Positions 17,932 through 26,551 are shown, numbered from the stretch's first letter. The stretch: 64,000 nt of DNA from Halomarina salina (GCF_023074835.1 NZ_JALLGW010000005.1:62001-126000), one strand, 5' to 3'. Notes: generated by a model not told the origin, from the letters alone. Numbers and translations: made by a program.

Positions 17932-18570
17932 ATGCGCGAAGTGACGATCCACCTCTCCGGCGAGGAGTTGGCGGCGTTCGGCATCGAGGAGTTCGTCTCG
18001 GTGATTCAGAGCGCCGGGCTGGAGCAGGTCAACGAACTCCAGTGTCAGCGGCCCGGCTGCCTCCTCGCGATCGAGGTCAGGGATCCGATTCCCGCCGCTC
18101 AGTTCTCGACGCTGGAGAATCTGGAGTGGTGGGAACAGATCGACCGCGACGACGGCGTGACGTACCTCTGTAAACTCGCAGTCCCGGCCTTCGACGAGGG
18201 ATTCGTTCCGCATCACGAGACGAGCGTCTCGCAGAGTGCAGTCGAGAGTGCTGGCGACGGTGTCGACGTGACGATGGTCGGGAGCCAGGAGGCGCTCTCC
18301 GAACGCGTCCGTGAATACGGTGACACGGGTGCCGACCCGCTTCTCCGGACGTTGACCGATTACGACGGCCCGGAGAACCCACTCGATGCGGTGACGCCGC
18401 GCCAGCAGGAGGTGCTTGAGACGGCCTTCGGCATGGGGTACTTCGACGTGCCCAGGGAAGCAACGACTGACGACATCGCCAGAGCACTCGACCTCGATCC
18501 GTCGACCGTTCGAGAACACCTCCAGCGGGCCCAGCGGAACGTTCTGACCGAGATACTCGACGGGGCGTAG
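17932..18570 (+). CDS. HTH-10 (Bat-type) transcriptional regulator
   Basis: A 212-residue protein with the haloarchaeal Bat-like layout: an N-terminal sensory beta domain (MREVTIHLSGEELAAFGIEE) and a C-terminal HTH-10 domain at about 160-210, starting LTPRQQEVLETAF-like (VTPRQQEVLETAFGMGYFDVPRE is shortened here to its first part) and ending in a helix beginning STVREHLQRAQRN. It follows the ArsR-like gene by 6 bp. Proximity to the MerB-like gene suggests, but does not prove, control of it. Confidence 0.8.
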   Translation: MREVTIHLSGEELAAFGIEEFVSVIQSAGLEQVNELQCQRPGCLLAIEVRDPIPAAQFSTLENLEWWEQIDRDDGVTYLCKLAVPAFDEGFVPHHETSVSQSAVESAGDGVDVTMVGSQEALSERVREYGDTGADPLLRTLTDYDGPENPLDAVTPRQQEVLETAFGMGYFDVPREATTDDIARALDLDPSTVREHLQRAQRNVLTEILDGA

Positions 18571-18577
18571 CGACCGC

Positions 18578-18624
18578 TTCATATAAACCCACCCACGGAT
18601 GTGGGAGATAGCTCGATCGGCCGT
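18578..18624 (+). promoter_or_regulatory. Promoter and hairpin upstream of the MerB-like gene
   Basis: TATA-like TTCATATAAAC (18578-18588) is followed at once by a CCCAC ... GTGGG inverted repeat. The hairpin or operator would sit close to the transcription start, about 50 bp before ATG 18646. Confidence 0.45.
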
Positions 18625-18645
18625 CCCGTACAATGAGTGAATGCG

Positions 18646-19278
18646 ATGAGCGAGACCGACACTCAGTCTCACCGAATCGACGAGGAGCTCCAGACACACG
18701 TGGCGCGAGCGTTCGAGTTCGACGACCCACCGGAGACGTTCGAGGCGTTCTGGCAGCAGATGATGCGGACGTTCGCCGATGCGCTCGACCGTGGCGTGAC
18801 GGTCGAAGACCTCTGCACGACCGACGAGTCACCCCACTGGGCCACTGTGAACGGCGAGACCCGCTACTACCAGTGTGTCACCGACGCGTTCCTCCTCGGG
18901 ATGTACCTCGACGAGGACGTCACTGCCCGGACCGTCTCGCCCGTCTCCGAGACGGAACTCGTCGTCGAGTTCGACGCTGACGGCGTCGTCTCCGCGCCGG
19001 ACGGTGCCGTGCTCTCGTTCGGCGTCGAACGGTCGGTCGACCCCCCGGACGGCCCCGTCACGCCCGAAGCCATGTACGGACGCTTCTGTCCGTACAGCAA
19101 GGCCTTCGCGTCCTACGAGGAATACGAACAGTGGGTCGCGGCGAACCCGGAGGTAGTTTCCGACGTCCAGCCCCTCGACGAGTCGTTGAATCTACAGGCT
19201 CGCCTCGTAAGAGATGTCGAACCCTTCGGTGACAGCACGGAGTCACGGAACGCCTCTGGGGGCGACTGTTCCTGCTAA
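18646..19278 (+). CDS. merB: MerB-like organomercurial lyase
   Basis: A 210-residue protein resembling MerB, which splits the carbon-mercury bond of organomercurials to give Hg(II) for MerA. The active-site pattern CxxD is present as Cys77-VT-Asp80 (YYQCVTDAF, compare Cys96/Asp99 of the R831b enzyme). A further Cys148 (RFCPYSKAF) lies where the third catalytic Cys is expected. The C-terminus is GGDCSC. An upstream HTH-like extension typical of MerB fits residues 1-60. ATG 18646 was preferred to GTG 18637. MerA is encoded 5 kb away in the same insert. Confidence 0.75.
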   Translation: MSETDTQSHRIDEELQTHVARAFEFDDPPETFEAFWQQMMRTFADALDRGVTVEDLCTTDESPHWATVNGETRYYQCVTDAFLLGMYLDEDVTARTVSPVSETELVVEFDADGVVSAPDGAVLSFGVERSVDPPDGPVTPEAMYGRFCPYSKAFASYEEYEQWVAANPEVVSDVQPLDESLNLQARLVRDVEPFGDSTESRNASGGDCSC

Positions 19279-19326
19279 TTGCTCCCCAGGCAAGCAATCA
19301 TTAGTCCGTCCTCAGAAAACAGCCGC

Positions 19327-19830
19327 ATGGAATTCTCCGTGCGAGAGGCAGTGGCTGGAGACGCTCACCGGATTCGTGACGTGCATCTCGCCTCGATCGA
19401 GGGGCTTGGCAGCCAGAGTTACACCGAGGAGCAGGTGGCAGCATGGGCCCACGACCGCGATCCAGACGAGTATCCAATCGACTCCGAAAACACGTATTTC
19501 GTTGTTGCCGAGGACGAGACCGCGGTGATCGGATTCGGATGGATGGAACCAGATGCGGGCGAGTACTTCCAGACCGAAGTCGAAGGGGAGATTACGGCGA
19601 TATACATCCACCCGTCTGCCACTCGACATGGAGTCGGGTCTCGAATCTACACCGAGTTAGAGGCACAAGCAATTCGACAGAACATCGATTCGTTGGGCTT
19701 GTGGGCCTCACGTAACGCGGTGCCCTTCTACGAGGCTCAGGGCTACGAACGTGTAACGGATCATCGTCACGAGTACCAGAACGGTATCGAGATCACACTC
19801 GTCGAGATGGAAAAACAGTCGATTCGATAG
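19327..19830 (+). CDS. GNAT-family N-acetyltransferase
   Basis: A 167-residue GNAT protein that transfers acetyl from acetyl-CoA to an amino group. It shows FSVREAVAGDAHRIRDVH (strand/helix 1), ITAIYIHPSATRHGVGSRIY (acetyl-CoA loop, pattern HGVGSR), LWASRNAVPFYEAQGYE (motif B) and a final strand. Substrate unknown. It is followed by an IS remnant, so it ends the left group of the insert. Confidence 0.85.
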   Translation: MEFSVREAVAGDAHRIRDVHLASIEGLGSQSYTEEQVAAWAHDRDPDEYPIDSENTYFVVAEDETAVIGFGWMEPDAGEYFQTEVEGEITAIYIHPSATRHGVGSRIYTELEAQAIRQNIDSLGLWASRNAVPFYEAQGYERVTDHRHEYQNGIEITLVEMEKQSIR

Positions 19831-20006
19831 ATCCGCACCCATGACTAACGACTGTTTCGTTGTTGACCTCCTGGAATGAAAGATGAGTCTCTGCTGCATA
19901 CACCCTCTGAGTGTTGCACGCCATTTCTCACAGTGTTTGGTGAGGTTTCCGTGGTCGTGCTGAACTCAGAGCGCTAGTCGGTCATGCCAAGGATGAGATG
20001 GTATGA
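19831..20006. mobile_element. IS remnant
   Basis: Non-coding DNA with GCATACACCCTCTGAG and TGCTGAACTCAGAGCGCTAG. These resemble the insert ends (TGCTGAATACACAGCGC at the left, TGCTGAATACACCCTCTG at the right), so an older copy of the same element family probably sat here. Confidence 0.4.
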
Positions 20007-20441
20007 CTATCTTAGCCCGATTTTCTTGTGGCGTTTGTATAGATACACTACACCTGCCGGAATCGTGATCAGTTGCACAGCCGAAAACACAAACGAACCC
20101 AAGTGCAGTATGGCAACAGCGCCCCACAGCATTCGGTTTGGTATCCAATTGCTGTTGCTCTGACGGAGTTCTCTAACATCGAGATAGAGGCACAACGAGT
20201 ACAGTGGTGCTAGGAGGCTCCCGATTAAAACTGTCGCTGCTACCGTGAGTATGGAGAACAAGAATACTAAGCCAGTCTCTGAACCGGAAGGCACGAGGCT
20301 TGGTGGAGAACTGGCCTGTGGTTCGCTAACTAAGTGAAGAATACCGTACGAAGCCCACACTACTCCTAAAACTCCGATAAAAAACGCGACGCCATACCAC
20401 CATCGTGAACTGGGAGACTTACTGGATGACTTCCTTGACAT
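20007..20441 (-). CDS. Small membrane protein with three to four spans
   Basis: A 144-residue protein of unknown function. Hydrophobic spans are visible at about 15-37 (WWYGVAFFIGVLGVVWASYG), 58-80 and 105-130, with a short basic N-terminus and a Lys/Arg-rich end. It reads against its neighbours and is more A+T-rich than they are. Confidence 0.6.
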   Translation of the reverse strand: MSRKSSSKSPSSRWWYGVAFFIGVLGVVWASYGILHLVSEPQASSPPSLVPSGSETGLVFLFSILTVAATVLIGSLLAPLYSLCLYLDVRELRQSNSNWIPNRMLWGAVAILHLGSFVFSAVQLITIPAGVVYLYKRHKKIGLR

Positions 20442-20857
20442 AGACTCTGTGAAAGCGTGGCGGTGTTAGGTTATATCGATAATGAAATGAAACAATTACT
20501 CGTCAGCGGTGACTACATCCTCTGAGTCGGTCACGTCAATACTGACGAAACTCGAATAGTTCGGGCGGCCCGTTTTGTATACTGGGGGCGAGTACAGCAA
20601 TAAGGCGAGTCGACAAAGACGCGTTCGATAACAATTCGTCTTCACCTGTTGTGCCTACTAATTGATTCACATTGCTCCGGGGTCAACTCTAGCCTCGTCT
20701 ACCGCTCTGTTCACGAGGAGAAAAACACCGTACTGAAGCTCGTGATTCCGAATTAACATCTTTCCAAACCAGGCATCGACACGGAGCGCAGTACTATTCT
20801 CGTAGCACTATGATTGATGTCGTAATGGTTTTGCCGCTGGCACCGTAACACTCGCGT
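20442..20857. other. 416-bp gap
   Basis: A+T-richer than the surroundings, with no convincing gene. The last 60 bp before the HMA chaperone carry A+T-rich stretches that could be its promoter. Confidence 0.4.
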
Positions 20858-21064
20858 ATGGAGCGCAGAACTATCCCCGTCGCCGGTATGTCGTGCAACG
20901 GCTGCGAGGAGAACGTGAAAAACGCCCTTCGGAACCTCGAAGGAGTCACCCGGATCGAAGCCGACCACGAGACCGACACTGTCGAACTCGTCGCCGAGGA
21001 CGATGTCGCGGACGACGACATTGAAGCCGCCATTGAAAACGCGGGCTACGACGTAACGGCCTGA
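20858..21064 (+). CDS. Heavy-metal-associated (CopZ/MerP-type) chaperone
   Basis: A 68-residue single HMA domain with the metal site GMSCNGC at residues 11-17 and the typical beta-alpha-beta-beta-alpha-beta length. It would bind a soft metal such as Cu(I) or Hg(II) in the cytoplasm and hand it to the P1B ATPase encoded next to it. The last 19 bp overlap the 3' end of that convergent ATPase gene. It could be a MerP-like carrier given MerA and MerB nearby; there is no signal peptide, unlike bacterial MerP. Confidence 0.88.
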   Translation: MERRTIPVAGMSCNGCEENVKNALRNLEGVTRIEADHETDTVELVAEDDVADDDIEAAIENAGYDVTA

Positions 21065-23337
21065 TCGGCAGTCACTCCTTCTTCTATAATCCCGTCCGTG
21101 TCACTGCCTTCGACGGTGAAGTCGGTGTTGACGCCCTCGCCGGAGAGGAGCTGGCCGGCGAAGCTGTTGGCCAGCACCGCCGACACGGACAGCACCATCG
21201 CAATCATCGCGAACACGGGGTGGACGAGCCCGGTCGTCGCCGCCGCGACGCCGATGCCGTTGAACGCGAACGCCGCACCGAGGTTCTGACGGGTCTTCCG
21301 GTAGCTCTCCCGGCCGATCTCGTGGGCGTCCATCACGCCGCCGAGCCGGTCGCCCATCAACACGATGTCGGCGGATTCGATGGCGATGTCCGTTCCCGCC
21401 CCGATTGCGATCCCGATGTCGGCCTGCGTGAGCGCCGGTGCGTCGTTGATGCCGTCGCCGACCATCGCCACACGGTGGCCCTCATCCTGTAAGCGACCGA
21501 TCTCCTCGCGCTTCTCGTCGGGCAGTACGTCGGCCATCACGCGGTCGATTCCGACCTCCTCGGCGACCGCTTCGGCGGTGCGTTCGTTGTCGCCGGTGAT
21601 CATCACGGGCGTGATGCCGGCGTCGTGCATTCGCCGGACGGTCGCGGCGGCGTCGACCTTGATCTCGTCGCCGATGCCGATCAGGCCCACGAGGTCGCCG
21701 TCCCGGACGACGGCCGAGACCGTGAGCCCCCGGTGCTGGAGGCGCTCGATCTCGTCGACCACGGACGAGAGGTCGATGCCCTCGTCGGCGAGCCACCCCG
21801 GTTTCCCGACCAGCACGTCGTCACCATCCACGGTCGCCCGGACGCCCTTGCCGGTGACGGAGTCGAACGCCTCGGGGTCGGCGTACGCCACCCCGCGTTC
21901 GTCGGCACGGTCGAGAATGGCGTCGGCGAGCGGGTGTTCCGAGAACGCCTCCGCACTCGCCGCCACCGCCAGTACGTCATCCTCCGTTCCGTCGAACGCG
22001 ACGACTTCGCTGACGGCGGGCTCGCCGACGGTGATAGTGCCGGTCTTGTCCAGCACGATCCGGTCGACGTCGGGGAAGATCTGGAAGGCGTCCCCGGAGC
22101 GCATCAGAATGCCGTGGTTCGCGGCCTTCCCGCCGCCGCGAATCAGTGCCAGTGGCGTCGCCATCCCGAGCGCACACGGATACCCGAGGACGAGAACGGC
22201 CAGCGCCGCGAACGCGCCGCGCTGGACGTTCGGGCCGGCACCCCACGCGAGCGGCGCGACCAGCCAGAACACGAAGGCCAGCGCCGCGATGGTCAGCACG
22301 GCCGGGACGAAGTACCTGAGGACGCGGTCGGCGAGCTGGATGATGCCGGGCTTCATCGCCCGCGCCTCCTCGATCTCGCGGGCGACCTGATTCAGGAACG
22401 CATCCTCGCCCGTCGCTGTCACCTCGACGAGGAGCGTGCCCGTCTCGTTGACGCTGCCACCGATCACCGCGTCACCCGCCGCTTTCTCCTCGGGGATGGA
22501 CTCACCGGTGGCGACCGACTCGTCGACTGTCGAGGTGCCGTCGACGATTGTGCCGTCGACGGGGACGTTCTCGCCGGGCTTGATGCGGACGCGGTCGCCG
22601 ACTTCGAGGTCGTCGACGGGGACTTCCTCAACCTCACCGTCGTCGCTGACGCGACGTGCGGTGTCCGGTTGCAGGTCGAGCAGGCTCTGGACGGCCTGCG
22701 ACGCGCGCGTCCGGACGGTGAGACTGGTGTACTCCGAGAGGATGTGGTAGGTGGTGATGAACACGGAGACGGCGAAGAAGTGGACGGTCGGGAACCCTGG
22801 GAAGATGGACAGACCGAGGAAGCCGCCGAGCAACCCGCCGAACGCGCCCGCCTCCAGCAGGACGTGCTGGTTGAGGATGCCGCGACGGAGGCTCTGGTAG
22901 GCCTTGTCGATGATGTAGCGGCCGGGGCCGAACATCGTCCCGAGTGCCAGCGCGAGCGCGAAGAGATCCATCGCCAGCGACGCCGACTCGAAGCGACCGA
23001 TCACGACGATCATCCAGCCCATCAGCGCGGCGACGACGATGGCGGCGCTCCCTGCGAGGAGGAGGCGACGCCTGCCATCGGCGAGTTCGGCCTGCTGTTG
23101 TTCGTACCGCTTCTCCTTGTCCGGGTCGCGGATCGTGTAGCCGAGATCGCGGAGCGTGTCCTTCACCTCGACTTCGCTGATCCGGTCGTCGTCGTACTGG
23201 ACGAGTACCTCCTCGTGGGCGAGGCTCACGTCCACGTCGGCGACACCGTCGGTGCGGCGGTACGCCTTCTCGATGCTCTCGGCGCAGAACGAGCAGGACA
23301 TCCCGCCGACGTTGAACTGTCTCCGTGTCGTTCCCAT
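21046..23337 (-). CDS. P1B-type heavy-metal ATPase with YPC membrane motif
   Basis: A 763-residue P-type ATPase. It has an N-terminal HMA domain (GMSCSFC at about 12-18), membrane spans, the actuator motif TGES, phosphorylation motif DKTGTIT and hinge GDGINDAP. The membrane ion site reads GYPCALG (Tyr386-Pro-Cys388, at 22174-22182), where copper and zinc pumps have CPC; this variant points to a different or altered metal preference. The start at 23337 was chosen because upstream residues in the frame are shadow sequence of the divergent regulator gene. Genomic context with MerA suggests export of a soft metal. Confidence 0.88.
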   Translation of the reverse strand: MGTTRRQFNVGGMSCSFCAESIEKAYRRTDGVADVDVSLAHEEVLVQYDDDRISEVEVKDTLRDLGYTIRDPDKEKRYEQQQAELADGRRRLLLAGSAAIVVAALMGWMIVVIGRFESASLAMDLFALALALGTMFGPGRYIIDKAYQSLRRGILNQHVLLEAGAFGGLLGGFLGLSIFPGFPTVHFFAVSVFITTYHILSEYTSLTVRTRASQAVQSLLDLQPDTARRVSDDGEVEEVPVDDLEVGDRVRIKPGENVPVDGTIVDGTSTVDESVATGESIPEEKAAGDAVIGGSVNETGTLLVEVTATGEDAFLNQVAREIEEARAMKPGIIQLADRVLRYFVPAVLTIAALAFVFWLVAPLAWGAGPNVQRGAFAALAVLVLGYPCALGMATPLALIRGGGKAANHGILMRSGDAFQIFPDVDRIVLDKTGTITVGEPAVSEVVAFDGTEDDVLAVAASAEAFSEHPLADAILDRADERGVAYADPEAFDSVTGKGVRATVDGDDVLVGKPGWLADEGIDLSSVVDEIERLQHRGLTVSAVVRDGDLVGLIGIGDEIKVDAAATVRRMHDAGITPVMITGDNERTAEAVAEEVGIDRVMADVLPDEKREEIGRLQDEGHRVAMVGDGINDAPALTQADIGIAIGAGTDIAIESADIVLMGDRLGGVMDAHEIGRESYRKTRQNLGAAFAFNGIGVAAATTGLVHPVFAMIAMVLSVSAVLANSFAGQLLSGEGVNTDFTVEGSDTDGIIEEGVTADQAVTS

Positions 23338-23398
23338 CCTGGGTCGTCCTTGTCGCGGGACGTCCATAACCGTTACGACGAAAATTATAGCGGTTGTA

Positions 23399-23411
23399 GA
23401 TACTTTGTATC
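23399..23411. promoter_or_regulatory. Palindrome GATAC-TTT-GTATC in divergent promoter
   Basis: A perfect 5-bp inverted repeat with a 3-base centre sits midway between the divergent ATPase and ArsR-like genes, next to an A+T-rich AAAATTATAG stretch. It is a candidate operator for the regulator starting at 23471. Confidence 0.5.
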
Positions 23412-23470
23412 GTAGTCGTCTATGTGGCGGTACTCTTACCATCGTTGTTCTCTTATCCAGTGGCAAGGAA

Positions 23471-24025
23471 ATGGCCCTGCTTGAATCCGACGTGCCGATC
23501 CGCGAGGTCGTCACGACCGACCCCGAGAAGGCGAAGGCCCTCGAGAACGACGTGCGGGCGAAGATCCTGGATATGCTCGCCGACGAGGAACACACCATCG
23601 AGGAGATCCACGAGGAGCTGTGGCGTCGCGGCGAGGAGAAGGCCGAGACGACGGTGCGCCACCACGTGAACGTGCTGAAGGACGCGGGGATGGTCGAGAT
23701 CGCCCGGCTCGAAGAGGCTGGCGGCGGCACGCGGAAGTACTACAAGTCGAACACGCGCGTCTTCTCGTACGACTTGCCCGAGGACAGCGAGGAGACCCTC
23801 GCGGGGGCACAGGCGACGGCGACCGAGGAGTTGGAATCGCTGGTCGAGGCGCTGTACGCCGAACACGGCGACGAGATCGAGGCGGTCGCCCGCGAGATGA
23901 AACCCTGCGAGTACTGCGAGACCCAGCATTACGAGGAGTTCGTCCTCCGTGAACTGTTGAATCGGGCCCTCATCGACCTGGGCGAGACCGGCGTCCTCGA
24001 CGGCGTGTTCGCGGAGAGCGACTGA
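23471..24025 (+). CDS. ArsR-like metalloregulator with C-terminal CEYC motif
   Basis: A 184-residue winged-helix protein. Residues 18-85 are an ArsR/HTH-20 fold (ALENDVRAKILDMLADEEHT, then TTVRHHVNVLKDAGMVEIAR). A C-terminal helix carries CEYC near residue 150, a likely soft-metal site. It is divergent from the P1B ATPase with a palindrome in between, and probably represses that gene until metal binds. ATG 23471 fits the domain; upstream in-frame sequence is antisense to the ATPase. Confidence 0.8.
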   Translation: MALLESDVPIREVVTTDPEKAKALENDVRAKILDMLADEEHTIEEIHEELWRRGEEKAETTVRHHVNVLKDAGMVEIARLEEAGGGTRKYYKSNTRVFSYDLPEDSEETLAGAQATATEELESLVEALYAEHGDEIEAVAREMKPCEYCETQHYEEFVLRELLNRALIDLGETGVLDGVFAESD

Positions 24026-24028
24026 GGG

Positions 24029-25528
24029 TCACTCGACGCAACAGCTCATTTTCGACGTATCACGGCGGAACGCCTGACAGGCGTGCTTGAACGCCTCGGA
24101 GAACGTCGGGAACGGGTGGATCGTGTCGATGATGTCGTCGACGGTCAGCCCGAACCTCACGGCCAGCGTCGCCTCGGGAATCATATCGGCTGCCCGAGCC
24201 CCGACCATGTGGACACCGACGATCTCGTCGGTCTCGTGGTGCTTGACGACCTGCACCAGCCCCCGCGTGTCCTCGACAGCCTTCGCCTTCGGGACGTCCT
24301 CCATCTCCACCGTCCGGCAGGTACAGGTGCCGTGTTCGTCCACGTACTCCAGTTCCGTCGTCCCGACCGCGGCCACCTCGGGACTCGTGAACACCACCTT
24401 CGGGACGGCGTGGTAGTCGACGGTCGCGCCCTCGTCCTCTTCTCGCGGGCCCTGCCCGCTCGAACGGCCTGCGGAGCTTTGCTCCGCGCTGCCGAAGGCG
24501 TTCTTCACCGCGTGGTTGCCTTCCTTTGCGGCGACGGTCTCCAGCATCGGTTCGCCGATGCAGTCGCCCGCGGCGTACACGTCGGGGGTCGCCGTCTGGA
24601 ACATCTCGTCCACGACGACGGCTCCAGAGTCGTCGGTCTCGATGCCGACCTCAGCCAGTCCGATGTCGTCCGTGTTGGGGCTGACCCCGGTGGCGACGAA
24701 CAGGTCGCTGGCCGTGTACGTGCGCGACTGCTCATCGACGGTCACGTCGACCGAGACCCCACCCGAGGACGTACCTCCATCTCCCTCGCGCACTCGATCG
24801 ACCGTGGCATCAGTGACGACCTCGATTCCTTCATCCTCGAAGCATCGCTGGAGTTCACGTCCGAGTTGGCCCTCCATCCCCGAGAGCACGTGACTCGACC
24901 GTTGGAGGAGCGTCACGTCCGCACCCATGTGATGGAGAATTTGGCCCCACTCCAGCGCGACGTAGCCACCACCGATCATCACGACGCTCTCGGGGAGATT
25001 GTGGCGTTCGAGAATCGTCTCGCTGGTCTCGTAGTCTACGCTCTCGATCCCGTCGATCGGCGCGATGTGTGGCGAGCTGCCGGTCGCGACGAGCAGCTTC
25101 TCTCCCGTGATGGTCGTGCCGGCATCCTCGCCATCGACGACCCTGATTGCCGTGTCCTCGACCACGTGTCCGAAGCCCTCGTAGATGTCGGTCCCGAAGT
25201 GATCGGCCACGTCGACGTAGTTCTGTTCGCGGAGCGATGTGACGATGCTGTCCTTCTGGTCAATCGCCGCCGACCAGTCCGTCCTCGGCTGGTCGTCGTC
25301 GTACGCCACGGCGTCGAAGGGGTTGCGCGGCGGTTCGAACGCGGTCTTGCCGACCTCCAGAAGGTGTTTGCTCGGGACACAGCCGACGTTCACGCACGTA
25401 CCGCCGAGCGGCAGTCCCGTGTTCACCAGCGCGGTCGAGAGGTCACGGCGGTCGGCCTCTGTGATGGCCGCGAACGCTGCCGCGCCGCCGCCCAGAATCA
25501 CGAGGTCGTAGGATTGGTCAGTGACCAT
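24029..25528 (-). CDS. merA: Mercuric reductase MerA
   Basis: A 499-residue flavoprotein disulphide reductase. It shows the FAD motif GGGAAA near residue 13, redox-active Cys45/Cys50 (GTCVNVGCVPSK), an NADPH-binding GGGYVALEW, and the MerA-specific C-terminal Cys pair (SCCVE, Cys496/Cys497) that receives Hg(II). It reduces Hg(II) to volatile Hg(0) with NADPH. It lacks the N-terminal HMA domain of many bacterial MerA proteins; the separate HMA chaperone at 20858 could substitute. A Gly/Asp/Glu-rich insertion lies around residue 350. It diverges from an HxlR-like regulator across a 78-bp promoter region. Confidence 0.92.
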   Translation of the reverse strand: MVTDQSYDLVILGGGAAAFAAITEADRRDLSTALVNTGLPLGGTCVNVGCVPSKHLLEVGKTAFEPPRNPFDAVAYDDDQPRTDWSAAIDQKDSIVTSLREQNYVDVADHFGTDIYEGFGHVVEDTAIRVVDGEDAGTTITGEKLLVATGSSPHIAPIDGIESVDYETSETILERHNLPESVVMIGGGYVALEWGQILHHMGADVTLLQRSSHVLSGMEGQLGRELQRCFEDEGIEVVTDATVDRVREGDGGTSSGGVSVDVTVDEQSRTYTASDLFVATGVSPNTDDIGLAEVGIETDDSGAVVVDEMFQTATPDVYAAGDCIGEPMLETVAAKEGNHAVKNAFGSAEQSSAGRSSGQGPREEDEGATVDYHAVPKVVFTSPEVAAVGTTELEYVDEHGTCTCRTVEMEDVPKAKAVEDTRGLVQVVKHHETDEIVGVHMVGARAADMIPEATLAVRFGLTVDDIIDTIHPFPTFSEAFKHACQAFRRDTSKMSCCVE

Positions 25529-25606
25529 CGATACCTTCGGTTTACAACGCGAAGCTATTGTACTGTGGAGTCCGAAGCGATGAAGTAGGTACGAGGCCAC
25601 GAAGTA

Positions 25607-25954
25607 ATGGCAGACGCCACATCTCCCCCGGAACCGACGTGCGACGTGGACGGGACGTGTTACTGTCCGCTGACGGGCGTGATCGACACGCTGAGCCGGA
25701 AGTACGCGATGCAACTGGTCAGTATCGTCGGTGCGCACGACTCGCTTCGCTTCGGCGAAATCGAAGCGCATCTCACGAGCGCCAGCTCCTCGACGATCTC
25801 GAAACGACTGTCCGAGTTCGAGGCGGCTGGACTGGTCTCGCGGACGCAGTACAACGAGATTCCACCGCGTGTGGAGTACGCGCTGACCGACGATGGACAC
25901 GAAGTGCGTGCGCGGTTAGAACCGCTTCTCCAGTGGGCCGAGGAGCAGTCGTAG
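25607..25954 (+). CDS. HxlR-type winged-helix regulator with N-terminal cysteines
   Basis: A 115-residue HxlR/MarR-like DNA-binding protein: GVIDTLSRKYAMQLVSIVG is the HxlR helix 1-2 region and TISKRLSEFEAAGLVSRT the recognition helix and wing start. The N-terminus has three Cys (CDVDGTCYCP at about 12-21), which could sense Hg(II) or thiol stress. It is divergent from merA and is its likely regulator. Family assignment is firm; the mercury-sensing role is inference. Confidence 0.8.
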   Translation: MADATSPPEPTCDVDGTCYCPLTGVIDTLSRKYAMQLVSIVGAHDSLRFGEIEAHLTSASSSTISKRLSEFEAAGLVSRTQYNEIPPRVEYALTDDGHEVRARLEPLLQWAEEQS

Positions 25955-26551
25955 TCCAGCAGAGGAACCGAACCAATTACTCTCGAATGAAGAGCAAACG
26001 CGTTTCACAACTACTCGATGCAGTTTGTGACGGCTACTAACCGCGATTGGTGGGAACGGATTGGGGGTTTGCTGAATATACCCCTCTGTATCGCTCACGC
26101 CGCTACTGACAGCATCTGAGTAGCTCTCAGCAATCGTGGTGCATACAGAGGTGCTCTACTAATATTGAGGAGGGCCGAACCGTGACCAATACCAGATACC
26201 GATCCGTTAATAATCTGTCTGATTAATGGCGCTCGATTTAGCAAAAATGCCCAATAATTGACGGTATCATTATTAGTCTGTCCACTTGACCCTAACTACA
26301 CCCTCCCGGTAAAGCCGTGACTGCGAGGTTGAGTCCGTGCTGAATACACCCTCTGGGCCTTGTTTAGACGCGGTGCAGATCGTCCACTACGCCTTTGCTC
26401 AAAGAACGAAATCGAGTAGAGAGACCCTCACAGACTGATTCTACTCACCCAGTAGAGGCACTAACCGACGCCTTCAGGAGCGTCTAAACAAGGCTCACCC
26501 TCTGTATCTCGCAAGCGTGTTCTATCAGTTACTGAGGATTTCAACAGAGCC
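25955..26551. other. Non-coding right end of the insert with IS and MITE debris
   Basis: About 600 bp with no gene and clearly lower G+C. It contains two TGCTGAATA-type end fragments (near 26069 and 26338), an inverted ACCCCTCTGTAT / ATACAGAGGTG pair (about 26080-26155), a 140-bp nested MITE (26356-26495) and the terminal inverted repeat at 26534-26551. Confidence 0.6.
26356..26495. mobile_element. 140-bp MITE with 9-bp target duplication
   Basis: Inverted ends GGCCTTGTTTAGACGC (26356-26371) and GCGTCTAAACAAGGCT (26480-26495) enclose non-coding DNA. The flanks are perfect 9-bp direct repeats CACCCTCTG at 26347-26355 and 26496-26504. The element is nested inside the right end of the 14.85-kb insert and is therefore younger than that end. 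Confidence 0.75.

Larger units (their letters stand above)
11699..26551. mobile_element. 14.85-kb insert bounded by inverted IS-type ends, carrying a mercury/metal island
   Basis: The left end GGCCTTGTTGAAATCCTC (11699-11716) and the right end GAGGATTTCAACAGAGCC (26534-26551) are inverted copies matching at 16 of 18 positions, with similarity continuing to TGATAG. They are flanked by ACGTCGGT on both sides. Removing the insert joins the AAA gene to the hairpin leader of the VWA gene. No intact transposase lies inside, so mobilisation in trans by a related IS, or IS-end recombination, is likely. TTGTTGAAATCC ends resemble those of IS5-type haloarchaeal elements, for which 8-bp duplications are known. 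Confidence 0.75.

Noticed and set aside
21625-23415. A 596-residue plus-strand frame opposite the YPC-type ATPase
   Set aside because: It is an antisense shadow caused by codon bias in G+C-rich DNA; the minus-strand ATPase has all family motifs, and the shadow has no recognisable domain.
11699-26551. A complete IS or composite transposon with its own transposase considered for the 14.85-kb insert
   Set aside because: No transposase gene or clear fragment is found inside; only the ends and non-coding remnants are visible.
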